A stretch of DNA of 64,000 bases. Source: Streptomyces sp. NRRL WC-3618 (lineage in GTDB: Bacteria; Actinomycetota; Actinomycetes; Streptomycetales; Streptomycetaceae). A model generated the notes under the pieces. That model ran no database searches. It saw nothing but the letters and a program-made list of their open reading frames with translations, and was not told the origin of the DNA. Positions 59,750 through 64,000 of this stretch are shown here, in pieces. Location: NCBI RefSeq assembly GCF_001280005.1, contig NZ_LGDW01000467.1:1-64000 (forward strand). Reading direction: 5' to 3'. The translations under genes were made by a program, and so were the position numbers. The stretch's first letter is position 1, and each line of letters opens with the position of its first letter.

Positions 59750-61099
59750 CTATGCGCGGCCGGCCCGGCGCCGGGCGACCACCGTCCACAGCGCGAGCCC
59801 CAGCAACAGCACGCTGCCCGCCCCGATCCCGCTCACCGCGACCACCCGCATAGCGGCGGCGTCACCATGGCCACCACCCCCGCCGTTCCCCGCGGTGACG
59901 CTCTCGTCCGCTCCCGTGACGCCCGCCCACCCGGCGGCAGCCTCCCGGTCCTGGTCCGTGACCGCGAACGTGTCCCGGGGCACGGACTGCCCCAGGTACG
60001 CGGGCGCGTCCTGCGCCGTACCGGTCACCTGCACCCGCAGCGTCAGCCCGTACGGCCCCGGGCCGAATCCTTCCGTCAGCTGCTCGCCGAGATGGACGAC
60101 GAGGTAGTACGAGCCGGCGAACCGCATCCCGCTCGCGCGGTCGCCGGCGCCGAAGCGGTTGGCGTACGCGACCGGTGGCAGCGGATCGAGGGCGGCCGAG
60201 GTCTGGCGGCCGTCGTAGAGGAGGCCCTTGTCGTCGACGTACCCGCGCGCGGGGTTGTAGAGCGACATCACGAGCGCGGAGCTGACGTACCGGCCCCCAC
60301 CGTTGGAACCGGCGCCGGAACTGCCCAGTTCGGCAACCGCGTTCAGCTGCTGCCCCCAGTCGACCGGCACCCGGTAGAACAGCGTCTGACCGGGCGTGAT
60401 GTCGTCCCGCCAGACGCCTGTGCCCACCGGGGCGGCCGTGGCGAATCCAGCGCCGCCCGCGCGGCGGACCGCGTCGCCGGTGAGGGGGTCGGGCGACGCG
60501 GAGTTCCACGACTCGGGGGACTCGGGCGCGACAGTCGAACTCTTGTTCACAAGGCCCGGCTCCGACACGTACGTCAGCTCCAGGTCCCAGTCATCGGACG
60601 ACGAGCCCGGCGAGTCGATGCGCTCCACGACGACGTAGTACGTACCGGCGCTCCGGCATGCCGTCGTCTCCCCGTCGGTCACCCGCGACGCCCAGGCGGC
60701 GACGGGATGCGGGCTGCGGGAGGGCCCGAAGCGTGTGCTGTCGTAGGAGCAGGAACGGGCGTCGCTGTCCTCTACGGACACCTTGACGCCGTCGGTGGAG
60801 GACACCGTCGCGCCCTGCCGGGGGACGGCGGTGGCGGAGACGTACGCGTTCGACGTGGCGTCCAGTGCCAGCCGGAAGTAGAGCCGTCCGTTGACGGGGA
60901 GGGCGCTCCGGTAGACCCCGCCGGGCTCCAGCCCGACGGCGTCCGTGGTGCTCGCGGCCCCCTCCACGGTCCGGGCGCCCTTGGCGAAGTCATAGGTGTA
61001 CGCATCCGGCGCGGCGACCGCCCCAACATCGTTGCCCGCGCCCATCACCACGCACACCACCGCCGCCACGACCCCGCCCCGCATCGTGCGCCGCCCCAT
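59750..61099 (-). CDS. Secreted, C-terminally membrane-anchored protein of unknown function
   Basis: A 449-residue protein from the ATG at 61099; a GTG one codon upstream has GAGGGG 6 bases before it and may be used. Signal peptide (GGVVAAVVCVVMGAGNDVGA), a large extracellular beta-rich part with repeated FYRVPVDWGQ, LYFRLALDA and GTYYVVVERID-like strands, a Gly/Asp-rich linker and a C-terminal helix (AVSGIGAGSVLLLGLALWTV) with an Arg-rich end. The repeated strands recall bacterial pre-peptidase C-terminal-like domains. It converges on the kinase gene with one base between stops. Confidence 0.82.
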   Translation of the reverse strand: MGRRTMRGGVVAAVVCVVMGAGNDVGAVAAPDAYTYDFAKGARTVEGAASTTDAVGLEPGGVYRSALPVNGRLYFRLALDATSNAYVSATAVPRQGATVSSTDGVKVSVEDSDARSCSYDSTRFGPSRSPHPVAAWASRVTDGETTACRSAGTYYVVVERIDSPGSSSDDWDLELTYVSEPGLVNKSSTVAPESPESWNSASPDPLTGDAVRRAGGAGFATAAPVGTGVWRDDITPGQTLFYRVPVDWGQQLNAVAELGSSGAGSNGGGRYVSSALVMSLYNPARGYVDDKGLLYDGRQTSAALDPLPPVAYANRFGAGDRASGMRFAGSYYLVVHLGEQLTEGFGPGPYGLTLRVQVTGTAQDAPAYLGQSVPRDTFAVTDQDREAAAGWAGVTGADESVTAGNGGGGGHGDAAAMRVVAVSGIGAGSVLLLGLALWTVVARRRAGRA

Positions 61100-61399
61100 C
61101 ACGCGCCACCCCTCGCCCTGTCCCGCCGCCCGAACCGTCCGCCGACCCCGCTCCGCCGGGCACCGTCTCTGCCCGAACCGCCGCTCATCCTGCCCCTCCG
61201 GCCGCCCCGCCACCGCACAATTCGCACGAACGCCCGGTACAGCTGCCCTTGCGGCATTTCGATTTGCCCCAGCAAGGGTTTCCTTCACGACCGCGAACTA
61301 CCCACCGTCCCCCGAGCCCATCCCGACGCGACGCCGCGGACAACACAAAACCCCGACCGCGTCGGCGGCCGGGGTCTGTTCACAGACTGCTGTCGATGC

Positions 61400-61528
61400 T
61401 CACGAACCCGTGGGCACGGAGTCGGTCGCCTCCGTCCACAGATCCTGCTCGGCGCGATCCGCCTGGATCTGGCGGTACACGAGGAGCCCGCCGATGGCGG
61501 CCAGTGCGACCAGGAGAAGCTTCTTCAC
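61400..61528 (-). CDS. DLW-39 family small membrane protein
   Basis: 42 residues from a GTG at 61528 with GAGG 8 bases upstream. One helix (VKKLLLVALAAIGGLLVYRQ) is followed by IQADRAEQDLWTEATDSVP, which includes the DLW motif that names the family. Typical place: close to gyrA, between the tRNA genes. Function unknown. Confidence 0.88.
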   Translation of the reverse strand: MKKLLLVALAAIGGLLVYRQIQADRAEQDLWTEATDSVPTGS

Positions 61529-61875
61529 CGTGCGACCTCGTCTTTCCTTGACGTAGGGGACCTCTGGCGCCCGACTATACCCTCCGGCCGAGACCGATCG
61601 GTGACCTACGCCGGTCGCCAACTCCCGCCCGGAGCACCGCAGTAGAAGCGGACGACACCGCTCCGATCGGAGGGTGATCAGATCTCCACGTACCGTTATT
61701 TTTCACCGCACTCCACCCCGACCCCCACATTTCCCTCCTTTCTCTCCCTCTTGCACCCATCCGAGTGGTGTTCATCGGAAGATCGACGCGCCATGGGCGT
61801 AGGTCCACCACTTCGCGGCCGCCATACACATCATGAGGAAAGTACGCAAATCGCCCAACCCGAAAGTGAGGGGCC
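61529..61875. other. Intergenic region without a recognised gene
   Basis: A 347-base gap between DLW-39 and the small secreted protein, divergently transcribed. CCGTTATTTTTCACC near 61693 is the most AT-rich spot. No repeat or box is clear. Confidence 0.3.
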
Positions 61876-62211
61876 ATGGCCCAGAACAAGGTCATGAAGC
61901 TGTGGACCGCCATCGTCACCGCCTTCCTGGCGCTGTGCACGACCCTCGGTCTGATCACGACGACCGCCGGCGCGGCGGTAGCCGAGAGCCGCGCGGCGCG
62001 CAACTGCACCGCACCAGCAGCGCTGCCCGCGACAGCCGACTGGGCCTGGTCCTACGCCCGGTCCCTGCCCCCCACGATGAAACAGCGCATCGGAGCCGAG
62101 GCCCACGGCTCCTCTCCGAGCTGCCGACACCGCTCACCCGCCGACACGGACACGGAAGCCGGCCCGGAGACAGCCCCGGACGCGGAGACGGCGGCACAGC
62201 CGCTTTCCTGA
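61876..62211 (+). CDS. Small secreted or membrane protein (possibly DUF6344)
   Basis: A 111-residue protein: basic start (MAQNKVMKLW), a hydrophobic helix (AIVTAFLALCTTLGLITTTA, cleavage possible after GAAVA), then a short mature part (CTAPAALPATADWAWSYARS, LPPTMKQRIGAEAHG) and an acidic tail. The Trp-containing helix LPPTMKQRI and the overall size fit small Streptomyces proteins near gyrA that I recall as DUF6344. GTGAGGGGCC before the start holds a fair ribosome site. Confidence 0.7.
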   Translation: MAQNKVMKLWTAIVTAFLALCTTLGLITTTAGAAVAESRAARNCTAPAALPATADWAWSYARSLPPTMKQRIGAEAHGSSPSCRHRSPADTDTEAGPETAPDAETAAQPLS

Positions 62212-62308
62212 CCCCTCGCGCGATCCCCCGCCCCCCTCCCCCTGTAGCGGCGAACTTGCGTACGAAGCCACACGGAGAAGCACCAGAACCAACACACCAG
62301 GACAAACG

Positions 62309-62343
62309 AAAGACCCCCAACCATCACTGGCTGGGGGTCTTTT
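62309..62343 (-). terminator. Terminator of tRNA-Ile
   Basis: AAAGACCCCCA and its complement form an 11-base-pair stem with a 12-base loop, just beyond the 3' end of the minus-strand tRNA; T-rich on both sides. Confidence 0.8.
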
Positions 62344-62348
62344 CACTG

Positions 62349-62422
62349 TGGGGCTAACAGGATTTGAACCTGTGGCCTCATCCTTATCAGGGATGCGCTC
62401 TAACCAACTGAGCTATAGCCCC
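62349..62422 (-). tRNA. tRNA-Ile (anticodon GAT)
   Basis: Minus strand: acceptor GGGGCTA/TAGCCCC, D arm GCTCAGTTGGTTAGAGC, anticodon loop CTGATAA on CATCC/GGATG, T arm ACAGGTTCAAATCCTGT, discriminator A; CCA not encoded. A tRNA-Ile downstream of gyrA and the DUF3566 gene is the usual order in Actinobacteria. Confidence 0.97.
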
Positions 62423-62565
62423 GCCGCGCTCTGCGGTGTATGTCCCGCGCGCTGACCTCTGAAGATTAGCGCACGACGCGGCCAGTCCCAAAATCGATAG
62501 CCGGGCGACGTTTGGGGCAGGCCCTCACCCGCGGCTTACCCGCACTTCACCGGCACTTCACCAGC

Positions 62566-63414
62566 TCACTCGTCCTCGGCAAGCGTCAGCTCGATGCCGC
62601 CCACGAAGCCCGCTGAGAGGTTGTAGATGAACGCGCCGAGTGTCGCCAGCGCCGTCGCGAGGACGACGTCGATGACCGCGATGACCGACGTGAACATCAG
62701 GACGTGGGGGAGCGACAGGAAGGACTGGAGGTCGAAGCCGTTCGACTCGTTCGAACCGGTGGCCTCCGAGATCGTGCCGCCGACCGTCGAGAAGACGCCC
62801 ATCGCGTCCATGACCATCCACAGGACCACCGCCGCCACGATCGTGCAGATGCCCAGCGCGATCGACAGCAGGAAGCTGACCTTCATGACCGACCACGGGT
62901 CCGCCTTGGACACGCGCAGACGTGCCTTGCGCGTGCGGGGCAGCGTGGTCGCCCCCGTGCGCGGGCGCCGTACGGCGCCGCCCGCCTGAGCGGGCGCCGG
63001 CACCGAGGCCGCGGCGCCCGCGGCAGGGGCCGACGGGTAGGCCTGCGGCGGGTGATAGGGCCCCGCGTGCTGCTGCGGCTGCCGCTCGCCGGGCAACGGC
63101 GATGCCTGCGGCGGCGCGGCGGCACTCTGGGCGGCGGGGCCCGCGCCGGTCCCGTACTGCTGGGTCTGCGGACCTCTGGCGTCCGTCACAGTTCCCCCCT
63201 GGGATCCATGTGTGTCGGTCGGGCGCTTGCCGCTCGTACGCGGCTTGATGGCCTGCAGGTTGGTCGTGTGCGGATCTGTCGCGTTATGCGCGTCCCTCGC
63301 ACCCTGCCCATCGGTCGCCCGCGCGGCGGAGCCACGACCGCCGCCGTCATTGCCCGTACCGGTCGAGGGACCGGACGAACTGCCGGACGAACCGGCGTCC
63401 GTGGCTCCGCTCAC
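62566..63414 (-). CDS. DUF3566 membrane protein
   Basis: A 282-residue protein from a GTG at 63414. A disordered N-terminal half rich in Gly, Pro, Gln and Ala precedes the DUF3566 domain: KADPWSVMKVSFLLSIALGI, CTIVAAVVLWMVMDAMGVFS, a polar loop, then VLMFTSVIAVIDVVLATALA and FIYNLSAGFVGGIELTLAED. Two pairs of membrane helices. It starts 18 bases after the gyrA stop and is cotranscribed. Mycobacterial homologues are cell-division/pole-associated (CwsA neighbourhood); function here is not shown. Confidence 0.92.
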   Translation of the reverse strand: MSGATDAGSSGSSSGPSTGTGNDGGGRGSAARATDGQGARDAHNATDPHTTNLQAIKPRTSGKRPTDTHGSQGGTVTDARGPQTQQYGTGAGPAAQSAAAPPQASPLPGERQPQQHAGPYHPPQAYPSAPAAGAAASVPAPAQAGGAVRRPRTGATTLPRTRKARLRVSKADPWSVMKVSFLLSIALGICTIVAAVVLWMVMDAMGVFSTVGGTISEATGSNESNGFDLQSFLSLPHVLMFTSVIAVIDVVLATALATLGAFIYNLSAGFVGGIELTLAEDE

Positions 63415-63432
63415 GTTGACTCACTCCTCGCG

Positions 63433-64000
63433 CTACTCCGACGAGGACTGATCGCCCTCGTCCGTGCCGATGCTCGCGGCACCCTCGGCCGGCTCGTCCA
63501 CGGCGTCGTCGCCGTCGACCTCCTCGGCCTCACGTCCCGCCTCGGCGTTACGTGCGATGCCGACAACGGCATCGCGCTTGCCCAGGTTGATCAGTTGGAC
63601 GCCCATGGTGTCACGGCCCGTCTCCCTGACCTCATTGACCCGCGTCCGGATCACGCCGCCGGAGAGCGTGATGGCGAGGATCTCGTCGGTCTCCTCGACC
63701 ACCAGCGCGCCGACGAGGGATCCGCGGTCCTCGACGATCTTGGCGGCCTTGATACCGAGGCCGCCGCGCCCCTGGACGCGGTACTCGTCGACGGCGGTCC
63801 GCTTCGCGTAACCGCCGTCGGTAGCAGTGAACACGAACGTACCGGGTCGAACAACATTCATCGAGAGCAGCTGGTCTCCCTCACGGAAGCTCATGCCCTT
63901 GACACCCGAGGTGGCCCGGCCCATCGGACGCAGAGCGTCGTCAGTCGCCGTGAACCTGATCGACTGTGCCTTCCTGCTGATCAACAGCAGATCATCCTCG
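63433..64000 (-). CDS. gyrA: DNA gyrase subunit A, C-terminal part (5' end outside window)
   Basis: The reading frame is open to the window edge, so only the last 188 or so residues are present. They form the end of the GyrA beta-pinwheel: [60 protein letters not shown] and [20 protein letters not shown], which are blade motifs that wrap DNA. The acidic tail ends [17 protein letters not shown]. The catalytic Tyr and the quinolone-resistance region lie outside the window. Confidence 0.97.
   Translation of the reverse strand, partial: EDDLLLISRKAQSIRFTATDDALRPMGRATSGVKGMSFREGDQLLSMNVVRPGTFVFTATDGGYAKRTAVDEYRVQGRGGLGIKAAKIVEDRGSLVGALVVEETDEILAITLSGGVIRTRVNEVRETGRDTMGVQLINLGKRDAVVGIARNAEAGREAEEVDGDDAVDEPAEGAASIGTDEGDQSSSE

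Overview
This is a high-GC actinobacterial chromosome segment, almost certainly Streptomyces and from the oriC-proximal core. It ends in the 3' part of gyrA. It carries the fhaA-fhaB-pstP-rodA-pbpA-pknB cell-wall/kinase operon, crgA, class E sortases, a rhomboid protease and cyclophilin in the order I know from Streptomyces coelicolor around SCO3820-SCO3873, and it has four parS sites of the kind that cluster around Streptomyces oriC. No rRNA operon, CRISPR array or intact insertion sequence is visible.

Layout. 1-9.7 kb: the end of a phosphotransferase gene, two divergent Ser/Thr kinases, a bacterial proteasome activator (Bpa-like), a quinone oxidoreductase, a DrrAB-type ABC exporter and a TrkA-N potassium channel. 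9.7-12.1 kb: two parS sites placed on the gene ends of the channel and of moeA, then a mobA-like gene. 12.2-20.4 kb: the branched-chain keto acid dehydrogenase operon bkdABC with a divergent Lrp/AsnC regulator, followed by a TetR/3-hydroxyacyl-CoA dehydrogenase operon divergent from paaN. The same TetR-type palindrome lies upstream of both metabolic units. 20.4-27.5 kb: rRNA/tRNA methyltransferase, HTTM and DUF5819 genes, an acyl-CoA dehydrogenase behind a KstR-like palindrome, a rhodanese, a J-domain-like protein and a DUF2252 protein.

27.7-39.6 kb is an accessory island that ends at a tRNA-Leu gene. It holds an amber-interrupted secreted protein gene, a DprA-like/phosphoribosyltransferase pair that resembles the ShosTA toxin-antitoxin defence type, a decayed block of prophage structural genes, an eight-gene operon built around a WXG100 protein and a putative type VII-secreted protein, and a frameshifted transposase.

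39.6-64 kb is conserved core: the fhaA-to-pknB operon; three class E sortases, two of them in translationally coupled strings with a TrpG/PabA-type amidotransferase and a small membrane protein; DUF881 divergent from crgA; a DnaA-box cluster; rhomboid; cyclophilin; a DUF5324 protein; a second pair of parS sites; tRNA-Ala; a helix-turn-helix protein; a fourth Ser/Thr kinase; a large secreted membrane-anchored protein; DLW-39; tRNA-Ile; a DUF3566 membrane protein; and gyrA.

Several genes act together. FhaA, FhaB, PstP and PknB form a phospho-signalling module that controls the glycan polymerase/transpeptidase pair RodA-PbpA. CrgA and the sortases belong to the same cell-envelope and division theme. 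BkdABC supplies branched acyl-CoA primers for fatty acid and polyketide synthesis, and the shared operator suggests its control is tied to that of the phenylacetate-type genes.
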